From NCBI GenBank assembly GCA_910583525.1, contig CAJTXL010000041.1:1-20250 (forward strand): a stretch of DNA of 20,250 nt, in the 5' to 3' direction. The notes beneath the pieces are model-generated. The model was not told the origin of the DNA and ran no database searches. It saw only the letters and a program-made list of their open reading frames with translations. This document shows positions 1 to 6,969 of this stretch, in pieces. The translations under genes and the position numbers were made by a program. Origin of the DNA: an uncultured Muribaculaceae bacterium. GTDB lineage: Bacteria > Bacteroidota > Bacteroidia > Bacteroidales > Muribaculaceae. Numbering within the stretch: position 1 is the first letter of the stretch; the number at the start of each line of letters is the position of its first letter.

Positions 1-58
1 ATCCTTAAAATCCAGATTATTGGCCAAAAACCAGTCTTCCGACCACTAAAACCGTGAA

Positions 59-823
59 GTGCTCTCTTTGCAGGAACTGGGGGCGAAAATCTACGAGTCG
101 GGCAATATTGCCCGTGCCCACAACTATCTGTCGCATGCTCTCGCCAATGCCGTGGAGTGCGGCGCACCTATGCGTACCATCGACACCTCGCAGTCTCTGC
201 CAATCATCGAACGTGCACATCTGAGCCATATAAGCCAATGGCGCACGACGGTCTATTGGATAATGGCTCTTATGGGCTTGCTGTTGGTGGTGCTCGCAGT
301 CACTATGTTTGCGCTGTACCGCGAGATGCACAAACTTCGTCGTCTTCAGGCAAATCTCAGGGCTGCAAACCATGCCAAAGAGGTATATATAGGCCAGTTT
401 TTGCAACTATGTTCCATTTATATGGATAAACTCAACCAGCTGTGCAAAATCGTCGAGCGCAAACTTTCGGCCGGGCAGGCCGACGAACTCCTTCGGTTGA
501 GCAAATCGGGCAAGTTCGTCGAAGAGCAGAGCCGTGAGTTCTACGATGTCTTCGACAACGCTTTCCTGCACATCTATCCTGGTTTCGTTGCCGGTGTCAA
601 CTCCCTGTTGCGCCCCGACTGCCGCATAGAGCTGAAGCAGGGAGAACTGCTGAACACCGATTTGCGCATTCTTGCCTTTGTGCGGCTCGGCATAGAGGAT
701 AGCTCCCGCATAGCACGCATATTGAATTATTCGCTGAACACCATATATGCCTACCGCAACCGTCTGAAGGCTCGCGCCATCGATAAAGACGGTTTTGAAA
801 AAGCCATAATGGGCATAAACTGA
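59..823 (+). pseudogene. DUF6377-type membrane regulator, C-terminal part (5' end interrupted)
   Basis: The 254-residue frame matches the C-terminal half of the DUF6377 family: an end of a helical repeat region (about residues 1-60), one membrane segment (about 64-87, ALMGLLLVVLAVTMFAL), a charged coiled stretch, and a LuxR/FixJ-like helix-turn-helix at about 202-240 (LRILAFVRLGIEDSSRIA, then LNTIYAYRNRLKARA). Family members are usually 500-550 residues with a signal peptide and TPR-like repeats, so half of the protein is missing. Extending the frame upstream meets TAA at 47-49, and the other two frames close at 6-8 and 55-57. The listed start is a GTG at 59 without a visible ribosome site. 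Either the gene was disrupted near base 50, or a short remnant is translated. A sequence error is also possible. The family is thought to act as membrane-bound sensors of cell state. A complete paralogue lies at 5121-6686. Confidence 0.6.
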
Positions 824-885
824 ACGCAATTAACGAATATTCTGTATTTTAACTCACCGTTTGCGCTTATTTAACCATTTTTCTC

Positions 886-916
886 TTGCAAGAAAAAACG
901 TTGTTGCGTAATTTTG
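886..916 (+). promoter_or_regulatory. Bacteroidetes-type promoter without a downstream protein gene
   Basis: TTG at 886-888, a 20-base spacer, then TAATTTTG at 909-916 match the Bacteroidetes sigma-ABfr consensus (TTG, 19-21 bases, TAnnTTTG). Transcription would start near 921. No convincing coding frame follows before 1202, so it may drive a non-coding RNA. Confidence 0.55.
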
Positions 917-920
917 CAAT

Positions 921-1160
921 CTAAACACAAATACGCAATTATTCCCGTTTTTACGGGCTGAAACAGATTTATATAGTACTTAATGAAACTTATCCGAGTC
1001 TTTTGTGAAACATCCTTTGTCGGCGCTTCATAAGCACCGACCCGGAAGTCCATATCTTGGAATACCTGAACGAAAAATGTGTTTTATGTTAGTTATGTAA
1101 TTGTTTTAAGTCAATTAAAACGCAGCAGGGTGTCTTCGTGAGAAGATGCCCTGACTTGTT
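921..1160 (+). ncRNA. candidate small RNA in the 823-1202 gap
   Basis: This stretch starts just after a good promoter (886-916) and ends at a terminator-like hairpin (1126-1153). It contains two further hairpins: CCCGT-TTTT-ACGGG at 943-956, and 1019-1041 (GTCGG and GCTT paired with AAGC and CCGAC around a CAT loop with one mismatch). TAAACACA near 922-929 can pair with TGTGTTTTA near 1078-1086, and CAATTA (935-940) with TAATTG (1098-1103), so the ends could fold together. A 16-codon frame at 983-1033 has no ribosome site. I do not recognise an Rfam family; 6S-like RNA or a leader are alternatives. Confidence 0.35.
1126..1153 (+). terminator. hairpin with GTGA tetraloop, terminator-like
   Basis: CAGGGTGTCTTC (1126-1137) pairs with GAAGATGCCCTG (1142-1153) through 12 pairs, two of them G-U, around a GNRA-type GTGA loop. 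The T-run begins only five bases later (TTTT at 1159-1162), and on the minus strand there is a similar TTTT after five bases, so it may work weakly in both directions. The T-run region also contains the TTG box of the next promoter. Confidence 0.5.
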
Positions 1161-1186
1161 TTATAGGCGGATTTATTGTATTTTTG
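1156..1186 (+). promoter_or_regulatory. promoter of the transporter-regulator run
   Basis: TTG at 1156-1158, a 20-base spacer and TATTTTTG at 1179-1186 fit the Bacteroidetes consensus. Transcription would begin near 1191, about 11 bases before the ATG at 1202. The box covers a possible TTG start codon at 1184, which rules that start out. Confidence 0.65.
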
Positions 1187-1201
1187 CAGAAAATACTACG
1201 T

Positions 1202-3031
1202 ATGATACTTACACTTGTCACCTTGGCTTTTGCCGCAGTATTCTTCGTGTGGGGCAAATTGCGTGCCGATGTGGTAGCCTTGCTCGCATTGCTTATTCTC
1301 TCTTTCGGAGGTGTGCTTACAGTGCCTGAGGCCTTGTCGGGCTTTTCCAACCCGATTGTCATAATGATGGTAGGGCTGTTCGTTGTCGGAGGAGCAATTT
1401 TCAACACCGGCCTTGCAAAGATAATAGGCGCTAAGCTGCTGGCTTTTGCAGGCGACAGCCCCATGCGTCTTTTCTTGCTTGTGATGGGTGCGACATCGTT
1501 TATCGGAGCGTTTGTGAGCAACACGGGTACGGTGGCGTTGATGCTGCCTATTGTCGTTAGCATGGCGAGCGTGAGCGGTGCCTCGGCGTCGCGCCTGTTG
1601 ATGCCCTTGGCTTTTGCCAGCAGTATGGGAGGCATGATGACTCTTATCGGTACGCCGCCGAACCTTGTAATATCGGAAGTGTGGGAAGAGGCCGGGCATG
1701 AGCCGCTCTCGTTCTTCACATTTCTGCCCGGAGGCCTCATTTGCGTGTGCGTCGGCACATTACTACTGATACCGCTCAGCAAGTGGTTCCTCGACCGACG
1801 CAATAGTGAAGGCGGCGACAGCGGAAGGCGCAACAAGAGCCTTGCCGAACTTGTCGAAGAATATGGCTTGCTCACCGATTTATACCGTCTGTCGGTGCCT
1901 GCCGGTTCTTCGGTGTGTGGAAAAAGCCTTGCCGAACTCGACCTGCGCCGCCGTTTCGGCATCGATGTGCTTGAAGTGCGCAGTGGCGATGCCAGGGGTA
2001 TAATAAAAAAAGTGAGGCAGCAGGCCGCGCAGCCCGATACGGTGCTTCATCCCGGCGACTATGTCTATATCCGTGGCGCGGAAGCTGCCGTGGGTGCTTT
2101 GGCGTCTCGTCTTGGCCTTGGCGTGGAAACCGACGAGACACCGGGTGCCATGGAGTTCTACGACATAGGCATCGCCGAAATCGTGCTGATGCCGAACTCG
2201 TCGGTCATAAACCGCAGCATAGCCGATGTCGGTTTCCGCCGCGAATATGGTGTGAACGTGATGGCAGTCCGTCGTAAGAACAGCTATCTTACAAAAGACT
2301 TGGCGCAGCTGACCATACGCGCCGGCGATGTACTGCTTGTTCAAGGCTCATGGGGCGCTGTGTCGAGGCTTGCCGACAGACCGTCCGACTGGGTGGTGCT
2401 TGGGCAGCCTTTGGCCGAGGCGTCGAAGGTGACGCTTGACTATAAGGCGCCCGTGGCGGCATTGATAATGGCGGCGATGGTGCTGATGCTTGTTTTCGAC
2501 TTCGTGCCCCCTGTAGTTTCTGTCATGTCGGCTGCCGTTCTGTGTGTTCTTGCAGGCTGTTTCCGTAATGTAGAAGACGCCTACCGAAAAATCAATTGGG
2601 AAAGCGTTGTCCTCATTGGGGCCATGATGCCAATGTCGTTCGCGCTTGAAAAGACGGGCATATCTGAGATGGTGTCGTCGGGTCTTGTGTCCGGGCTTGG
2701 TGCGCTCGGCCCCTTGCCTGTCCTTGCCGGCATCTATCTAACCACCTCGCTTATGACCCTGTTCATCAGCAATACGGCCACCGCGGTTCTGCTTGCTCCT
2801 ATAGCCATGCAGAGTGCCGTGGCCTTGGGTGTCAATCCTTTACCCTTCCTGTTTGCCGTGACATATGGCGCGAGCCTGTGTTTCGCCTCTCCGTTCTCTA
2901 CGCCACCCAATGCGCTCGTCATGCCGGCCGGACAATATAAATTCTCCGATTACATTAAGGTGGGAGTCCCCTTGCAACTTATCCTCGGGTTTGTGATGGT
3001 TCTCGTGCTTCCGCTGCTGTTCCCTTTCTGA
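1202..3031 (+). CDS. SLC13/DASS-family permease with two RCK-C domains
   Basis: A 609-residue inner-membrane transporter of the SLC13 (divalent anion:sodium symporter) family. Both family signature motifs are visible: SNTGTVALMLP (about residues 106-116) followed by GTPPNLVI (about 150), and the repeat-related ISNTATAVLL (about 521) followed by STPPNALVM. Between the two membrane halves sit two TrkA-C/RCK-C regulatory domains, about residues 225-300 and 320-392, as in SLC13-type permeases of bacteria that take up sulfate or carboxylates. Substrate cannot be told from the sequence; sulfate, dicarboxylates or another anion are possible. I chose ATG 1202 rather than the upstream TTG because the latter lies inside the promoter box. 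The next gene begins 11 bases after the stop, so the two are probably co-transcribed. Confidence 0.88.
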   Translation: MILTLVTLAFAAVFFVWGKLRADVVALLALLILSFGGVLTVPEALSGFSNPIVIMMVGLFVVGGAIFNTGLAKIIGAKLLAFAGDSPMRLFLLVMGATSFIGAFVSNTGTVALMLPIVVSMASVSGASASRLLMPLAFASSMGGMMTLIGTPPNLVISEVWEEAGHEPLSFFTFLPGGLICVCVGTLLLIPLSKWFLDRRNSEGGDSGRRNKSLAELVEEYGLLTDLYRLSVPAGSSVCGKSLAELDLRRRFGIDVLEVRSGDARGIIKKVRQQAAQPDTVLHPGDYVYIRGAEAAVGALASRLGLGVETDETPGAMEFYDIGIAEIVLMPNSSVINRSIADVGFRREYGVNVMAVRRKNSYLTKDLAQLTIRAGDVLLVQGSWGAVSRLADRPSDWVVLGQPLAEASKVTLDYKAPVAALIMAAMVLMLVFDFVPPVVSVMSAAVLCVLAGCFRNVEDAYRKINWESVVLIGAMMPMSFALEKTGISEMVSSGLVSGLGALGPLPVLAGIYLTTSLMTLFISNTATAVLLAPIAMQSAVALGVNPLPFLFAVTYGASLCFASPFSTPPNALVMPAGQYKFSDYIKVGVPLQLILGFVMVLVLPLLFPF

Positions 3032-3042
3032 TTTAGAAAAGT

Positions 3043-3975
3043 ATGTCGATAGCGCATATACAACAGCGGCTTAAGCCGTGGATGCTTCCGTTTGCCATTG
3101 TCATGGGCATGCTCTTCCATGAGGCTATTGCGGCATTGCAGTGGCTTATGCCATATCTTATATTCACGATGCTGTTCATCACCTTCTGTCGTGTGAGGCC
3201 GTCGGAAATCCGCTTTACGCCGGTGATATGGCGTCTGCTGGCAATCCAGTTATTCGGCTCATTGGCTTTGTTTTGGTTGCTTCGGCCGCTTGGAGTGCCG
3301 CTTGCGCAGTCGGTGTTCATATGTGTGCTGTGTCCTACGGCCACGGCGGCGCCTGTGGTTACGGGAATGCTCGGCGGCAGTGTCGCCAAAGTGGCCGCGT
3401 ACTCCATTGTCAGCAACTTGTCGGTGGCTCTGCTCGCACCTTTGTTTTTTGTGTGGTTCGGCGTCGGAGCCTCCGACATTTCATTCGGCAAAGAGTTCGT
3501 TGAGATAGCATTGCGTGTCGCCCCGATGATAGTGTTTCCCTTGCTCGCGGCCTTGCTGTTGTATTTCTCGGCGCGTAGTGTTCACGATGCCATAGGCCGG
3601 GTGCAGGGAATTTCGTTTTACCTGTGGGCGGTTTCTCTCACAATCGTTGTTGGCCGTGCCGTGAGCTTCATGCTCGCCGAGCCGTTGTCGGCTTTGCCGT
3701 CGATGCTCGCCATGGGCGGTCTTGCGGCGGTGGTGTGCGTGTGCCTGTTTGCTGCCGGCAGACGCGTTGGCGCGCGCTACGGCGACAAGATATCGTCGGC
3801 ACAGGGGCTCGGACAGAAAAACACGGTGCTTGCCGTGTGGATGGCAATAAACTATCTCGACCCTATCTCGTCGGTCGGACCGGCCGCATATATACTGTGG
3901 CAGAATTTGATAAATTCAGGCCAGCTTTATTTCAAGATGAAGCATGAGCGCTTGGCCGCTCCGTCGAACAAATAG
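3043..3975 (+). CDS. BASS-like (bile acid:sodium symporter-type) membrane protein
   Basis: A 310-residue, very hydrophobic protein with about nine or ten membrane segments. Its overall pattern resembles the BASS/SBF and arsenite-permease-like fold: paired helices, a polar break rich in small residues (CVLCPTATAAPVVTGMLGG, about 97-115), and a second break near the C-terminus (GLGQKNTVLAVWMAINYLDP, about 262-281), which mirrors the crossover motifs seen in this superfamily. The substrate is unknown. It starts 11 bases after the SLC13-type gene, with only a weak purine stretch (AGAAAAG) ahead of the ATG, so it probably depends on the same transcript. The pairing with an anion transporter suggests uptake and efflux of related organic or inorganic anions, which is inference. 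Alternative: an unrelated polytopic family with similar hydropathy. Confidence 0.68.
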   Translation: MSIAHIQQRLKPWMLPFAIVMGMLFHEAIAALQWLMPYLIFTMLFITFCRVRPSEIRFTPVIWRLLAIQLFGSLALFWLLRPLGVPLAQSVFICVLCPTATAAPVVTGMLGGSVAKVAAYSIVSNLSVALLAPLFFVWFGVGASDISFGKEFVEIALRVAPMIVFPLLAALLLYFSARSVHDAIGRVQGISFYLWAVSLTIVVGRAVSFMLAEPLSALPSMLAMGGLAAVVCVCLFAAGRRVGARYGDKISSAQGLGQKNTVLAVWMAINYLDPISSVGPAAYILWQNLINSGQLYFKMKHERLAAPSNK

Positions 3976-4024
3976 GCTTCGGGGCTTGTTGAAATTCAGT
4001 AATGAACGTATAAAAGCTGCATAT

Positions 4025-4720
4025 ATGGCATCGATGTTTGAACTTCTTATGGAGTTGCCCCTCTTCCAAGGCGTGACACGTTCGCGCATAGAGCAGACGG
4101 TGGGGCAGGCCAAGTTTAATTTTCTCAAGTATCCGCAAGGAGAGACCATCATCCGTGCCGGCGACCCGTGCCAATATCTCACATTCGTGATTTCAGGTTC
4201 CGTACGCTCCACCATTGTAAATGCCAACAACCGTTTTGCTGTCGGACAGACATTGAAGGCTCCGGCAGTCATTGCACCCGATTTTCTTTTCGGACGCTCT
4301 ACCTGTTATCCGTGTACCGTAGAGGCTATAGGTACTGTCGGTATACTACAGATTTCCAAGGCAGACTACATCAATATCCTTTTCAGCGACCAGGTGTTCA
4401 TGTTCAATTATCTGAATACTCTGTCGGTCAATGCGCAGAAAGCGCTCGAAGGCATATTGTCGCTTACGACGGGGCAGATAGACGAGCGCATAGCATTTTG
4501 GATAATAGCCCTGACTCAGCCCGGAAGCACCGACATCACGCTCTCATGCCGCAAACGCGACCTGTGCTCCCTGTTCGGCATGCAGCGCGCAGCATTCGAG
4601 GCCGGATTGATATCCATGAAAGAACGCGGGCTGCTCGATTATACCGGCAAGGAATTGTTTATAAACAACCGCGCCGCTCTCCTCAATCTTCTATCCAATA
4701 GTGGTGAGGATGCTGAATGA
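4025..4720 (+). CDS. Crp/Fnr-family transcriptional regulator
   Basis: A 231-residue protein with an N-terminal cyclic-nucleotide-binding-like beta-roll (about residues 5-120, including YPQGETIIRAGDPCQYLTFV and ISGSVR) and a C-terminal winged helix-turn-helix (about 165-225, with CRKRDLCSLFGMQRAAFEAGL and MKERGLLDYTG). The phosphate-binding cassette of true cAMP receptors (GE...R.A motif) is not seen; the equivalent stretch reads PDFLFGRSTCYPCTVEA, so cAMP binding is doubtful. No Cys set for a 4Fe-4S Fnr cluster is visible. The frame is open back to 3944, overlapping the preceding gene, but the family normally begins just before the first FELL.LPLFQG helix, so ATG 4025 (or 4034) is the better start. 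It ends the transporter run and may control it. A strong hairpin follows at 4773. Confidence 0.83.
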   Translation: MASMFELLMELPLFQGVTRSRIEQTVGQAKFNFLKYPQGETIIRAGDPCQYLTFVISGSVRSTIVNANNRFAVGQTLKAPAVIAPDFLFGRSTCYPCTVEAIGTVGILQISKADYINILFSDQVFMFNYLNTLSVNAQKALEGILSLTTGQIDERIAFWIIALTQPGSTDITLSCRKRDLCSLFGMQRAAFEAGLISMKERGLLDYTGKELFINNRAALLNLLSNSGEDAE

Positions 4721-4762
4721 GCCTCTTGGGCTCATTCTATAAGAGTTTAAAAAACATACCTT

Positions 4763-4900
4763 CTAAAAAACCACAAAGGGCCGCTTCTCCCGAAGAGGCC
4801 CTTTGTAATGTCCTACCAAAAAATTTGTCGGACATACAAACCTAAAAACAATCTCTTAGAAATCGTGAAAACTTTTCTTTATTTACTAACCATTATAACT
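4763..4900 (-). ncRNA. candidate minus-strand small RNA in the 4720-5121 gap
   Basis: On the minus strand a TAATTTTG box (4913-4906) is followed about 100 bases later by a strong terminator whose T6 run lies on this strand. Between them is a second hairpin (ATGTCC 4808-4813 with GGACAT 4830-4835, AT-rich loop). The RNA would be about 135 bases and run toward the end of the Crp-type gene without entering it. A clear TTG box is missing about 20 bases upstream, which lowers confidence. A 32-codon minus frame starting at 4835 runs through the terminator and has no ribosome site, so I do not call it. The rest of the gap (4914-5064) is AT-rich and shows nothing else. Confidence 0.38.
4773..4806 (-). 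terminator. strong intrinsic terminator, tail on minus strand
   Basis: ACAAAGGGCC (4773-4782) pairs perfectly with GGCCCTTTGT (4797-4806); an inner CTTC/GAAG stem closes a four-base loop. On the minus strand the stem is followed by GG and six T (4770-4765), a classic tail. On the plus strand, where it would end the Crp-type gene, no T-run follows outside the stem, though stem strength may still stop transcription. Confidence 0.75.
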
Positions 4901-5064
4901 TGCTGCAAAATTAGTACATGATTGGGGAATTGCATATGGAATATAATAAATATAACGTCAAATAATAGAATTGTTATCTGTAATATACATATATTCAACA
5001 TGCTATCGCACTATGTGTATAAAAGAAAATATGAATAATATTTTTCTATATCGGTTTTTATAAC

Positions 5065-5072
5065 TACCTTTG
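5065..5072 (+). promoter_or_regulatory. -7 box of the DUF6377 gene
   Basis: TACCTTTG at 5065-5072 fits TAnnTTTG. The -33 region is only T-rich, without TTG, so strength may depend on other factors. The box covers a TTG at 5070 that would otherwise extend the coding frame by 17 codons. Transcription would begin near 5077, giving a leader of about 44 bases. Confidence 0.5.
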
Positions 5073-5120
5073 CCGACACATAACGAGAAAAGACAGACAC
5101 AAAAAACAAAGTTGCGCCAA

Positions 5121-6686
5121 ATGAAAAGCGTTCTTTCTTTCATGTTACTCTTGTTCGGATGTTTTTCGGCAATCTCCGCATCTGAAGTCATAATAGAACC
5201 CGAAGCGTTGACGAGGCTGAGCGACGCATTGCTTTCGCTGCCTTTGCGTCAGTCAGAACGTGCAAAGGCTCTTGATGCCCTGAAACGGGAACGGCATTCC
5301 ATGCCCTTGAGCCGCAAGCGTTCGCTGATGACTGAGAAGATAGGCCGTGCATATGTTGCCGAAAACCTTGATTCGGCTATGCTGTACTTTAATCGTGCCA
5401 TATCCGAAGCCAAGGCGCTCGGGGCAGACGACGATTTGGTGCGTTTCAGGATGCAGTTGTATGCCATGTTGCCGATGCGTGGCATCACAAGGGAGAGTAT
5501 CGATATGTTCGAGGACATAGATTATGCCACTCTTTCCTATGAAAACAAGCGTTTCTATTGGCAGTCGGCGGCAGAGCTGTACCACACCGCACAGATGCCC
5601 TATCCAGACGGCATATACAAACAGGCATATCTTGCGCGCACTTTGACCGCAATAGACTCCTTGAAAAAATATTATCCGCCGCAATCTCCGTTGATAATGT
5701 ATCTCGACGGTCACCGCTCCTTACTCCATGGCGACATGGATATGGCTGTGGCGAATTTCATGGAAGTCCTGCCCGAACTGGCCGACAAACCCGAACTCCG
5801 TGCGTTTGCAATGATGATAGTCTCCGACTATTATTCCGATAAGCCTGACAGTCGGCAGCGGTATGTGTCGTTGTTGCTTAGTAGGGCGGCTAATTCGCTT
5901 GGTCGTGGGCTTGTGCGTCCGGCTCTGTTGGCGCGTCTCGGTGAAGCGCTTATAGAGGAGGGCGAAGCGGAACTTGGCCGAAAATGTATATCCCTGTCAC
6001 TCAAGACGCCCGACAAATCATATGCAGATGCTTACGGGAGAGTCGACCGCTCGTCGTATGCACACTATCTTACCGACGAGGCCACGCGGAGTAGACGCCA
6101 TCTGCTCGTATTTTCTACATTGGCTCTGTTGCTGACAGTCAGCGCTGCCGCAGTGGTTTTTCGTCAGCGTAGAAGAGTCAAGGCTTTGCAGAGCGTTGTT
6201 CAAAACTCGGAAAAATACAGCACGGAACTTCTAAAGTCTTCAGACGGAGAGGTGCAGAACTCGGTAAATCTCGCATTCTTTATTTTTGAAATGCTGCAGG
6301 AGTTCGAGGTTTATGTTTCGCGAAAACTTAAGACAGGGCAGGCAAAAGACCTTTATTCCGAACTTGAAGAGGGCCGCTACATGCGTTTGCAGCGTGAAAA
6401 GCTTTTCGAGGCATTCGATTCGAATTTTCTGTCAAGCTACCCTTCGTTTGTCGAGCGTCTAAATGAGCTGTTGCTGCCCGAGCGTCGTCTTTCATTGCCG
6501 GAGGCTAACCGCATGACTCCTGAGCTTAGAATAGCCGCATTCCTCAGGCTTGGCATATCAGATAGCGCACGGATTGCCCATGGGTTGGGACTTTCGGTCA
6601 ATACGGTATATACTTATAGAAACAGGCTCAGAGGACGGGCTGTCGACAGAGACAGCTTTGAACGTGACCTCAGAGAAATACGATAA
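5121..6686 (+). CDS. DUF6377-type membrane-anchored regulator with helix-turn-helix
   Basis: A 521-residue protein of the DUF6377 family. Order of parts: a signal peptide (about 1-22, ending in AISA-S; a lipobox-like LFGC is also present but has F at -2), an extended helical TPR-like region (about 25-320), a single membrane segment (about 326-348, LLVFSTLALLLTVSAAAVVF), a coiled linker, and a C-terminal LuxR-like helix-turn-helix at about 467-506 (LRIAAFLRLGISDSARIA, then LSVNTVYTYRNRLRGRA). The topology puts the repeats in the periplasm and the DNA-binding part in the cytoplasm, so it can act as a one-component transmembrane regulator; targets are unknown. ATG 5121 is chosen because it opens the signal peptide and the upstream TTG lies in the promoter. 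It is paralogous to the broken gene at 59-823. Confidence 0.86.
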   Translation: MKSVLSFMLLLFGCFSAISASEVIIEPEALTRLSDALLSLPLRQSERAKALDALKRERHSMPLSRKRSLMTEKIGRAYVAENLDSAMLYFNRAISEAKALGADDDLVRFRMQLYAMLPMRGITRESIDMFEDIDYATLSYENKRFYWQSAAELYHTAQMPYPDGIYKQAYLARTLTAIDSLKKYYPPQSPLIMYLDGHRSLLHGDMDMAVANFMEVLPELADKPELRAFAMMIVSDYYSDKPDSRQRYVSLLLSRAANSLGRGLVRPALLARLGEALIEEGEAELGRKCISLSLKTPDKSYADAYGRVDRSSYAHYLTDEATRSRRHLLVFSTLALLLTVSAAAVVFRQRRRVKALQSVVQNSEKYSTELLKSSDGEVQNSVNLAFFIFEMLQEFEVYVSRKLKTGQAKDLYSELEEGRYMRLQREKLFEAFDSNFLSSYPSFVERLNELLLPERRLSLPEANRMTPELRIAAFLRLGISDSARIAHGLGLSVNTVYTYRNRLRGRAVDRDSFERDLREIR

Positions 6687-6816
6687 TATTATTGTCTGTA
6701 TTTACAAGGTTTAAATCAAATGGCTGTGCGCTGATTATAAGATATATAAGATTTATATTCCTTGATTTTTGTTTATATTTGCCCTTGATAGAGGCTGAAA
6801 TGGTTTCTGCGGCGCC

Positions 6817-6824
6817 TAACTTTG
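6817..6824 (+). promoter_or_regulatory. -7 box of an orphan transcript
   Basis: TAACTTTG at 6817-6824 is a perfect TAnnTTTG box. No TTG lies at the ideal distance (the nearest upstream, 6785-6787, gives a 29-base spacer). A second box, TATATTTG at 6774-6781, lies upstream. Neither leads to a plus-strand protein gene. Confidence 0.45.
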
Positions 6825-6828
6825 CAAT

Positions 6829-6956
6829 GTAAATAATTATCGGTCTAAGATTTCTAAGGATTATAAGAGTACGATTTAGGGTAAAAAAGATTTTTTGCTG
6901 CGTAGCCGCGTGCCGATTCCGACAAAGGGATTGCCACGCGGCTACGTGCTTTATTT
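6829..6956 (+). ncRNA. candidate small RNA in the 6687-6970 gap
   Basis: A transcript from the box at 6817-6824 would run about 125 bases and end at the long hairpin 6901-6946 with its CTTTATTT tail. It contains a purine-rich part with a near-repeat (TCTAAGA and TCTAAGG at 6844-6860) and an A6-GA-T6 self-complementary stretch (6883-6896). I do not recognise a family. The hairpin may instead serve only the minus-strand operon. Confidence 0.28.
6901..6946 (-). terminator. long hairpin terminating the glycan cassette (possibly bidirectional)
   Basis: CGTAGCCGCGTG (6901-6912) pairs with CACGCGGCTACG (6935-6946); after one C-C mismatch the stem continues for seven pairs with two G-U, closing on a six-base GACAAA loop. 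It lies 24 bases beyond the stop codon of the last cassette gene. On the minus strand a T6 run follows 12 bases after the stem; on the plus strand CTTTATTT follows directly. Confidence 0.65.
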
Positions 6957-6969
6957 GAGAGTAAAGTAT

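Noticed and set aside
983..1033. 16-codon frame inside the candidate ncRNA
   Set aside because: No ribosome site, and the 3' half lies in a hairpin; too short to support as a leader peptide.
1111..1962. 283-codon minus-strand frame opposite the SLC13-type gene
   Set aside because: Composition is a shadow of the GC-skewed real gene (many Ser/Thr/Pro), no promoter or ribosome site, no family resemblance.
3944..4024. 27-codon upstream extension of the Crp-type regulator
   Set aside because: It overlaps the end of the previous gene and adds a basic stretch not typical of the family; ATG 4025 is better.
4736..4835. 32-codon minus-strand frame beginning at 4835
   Set aside because: It reads straight through the strong terminator and lacks a ribosome site.
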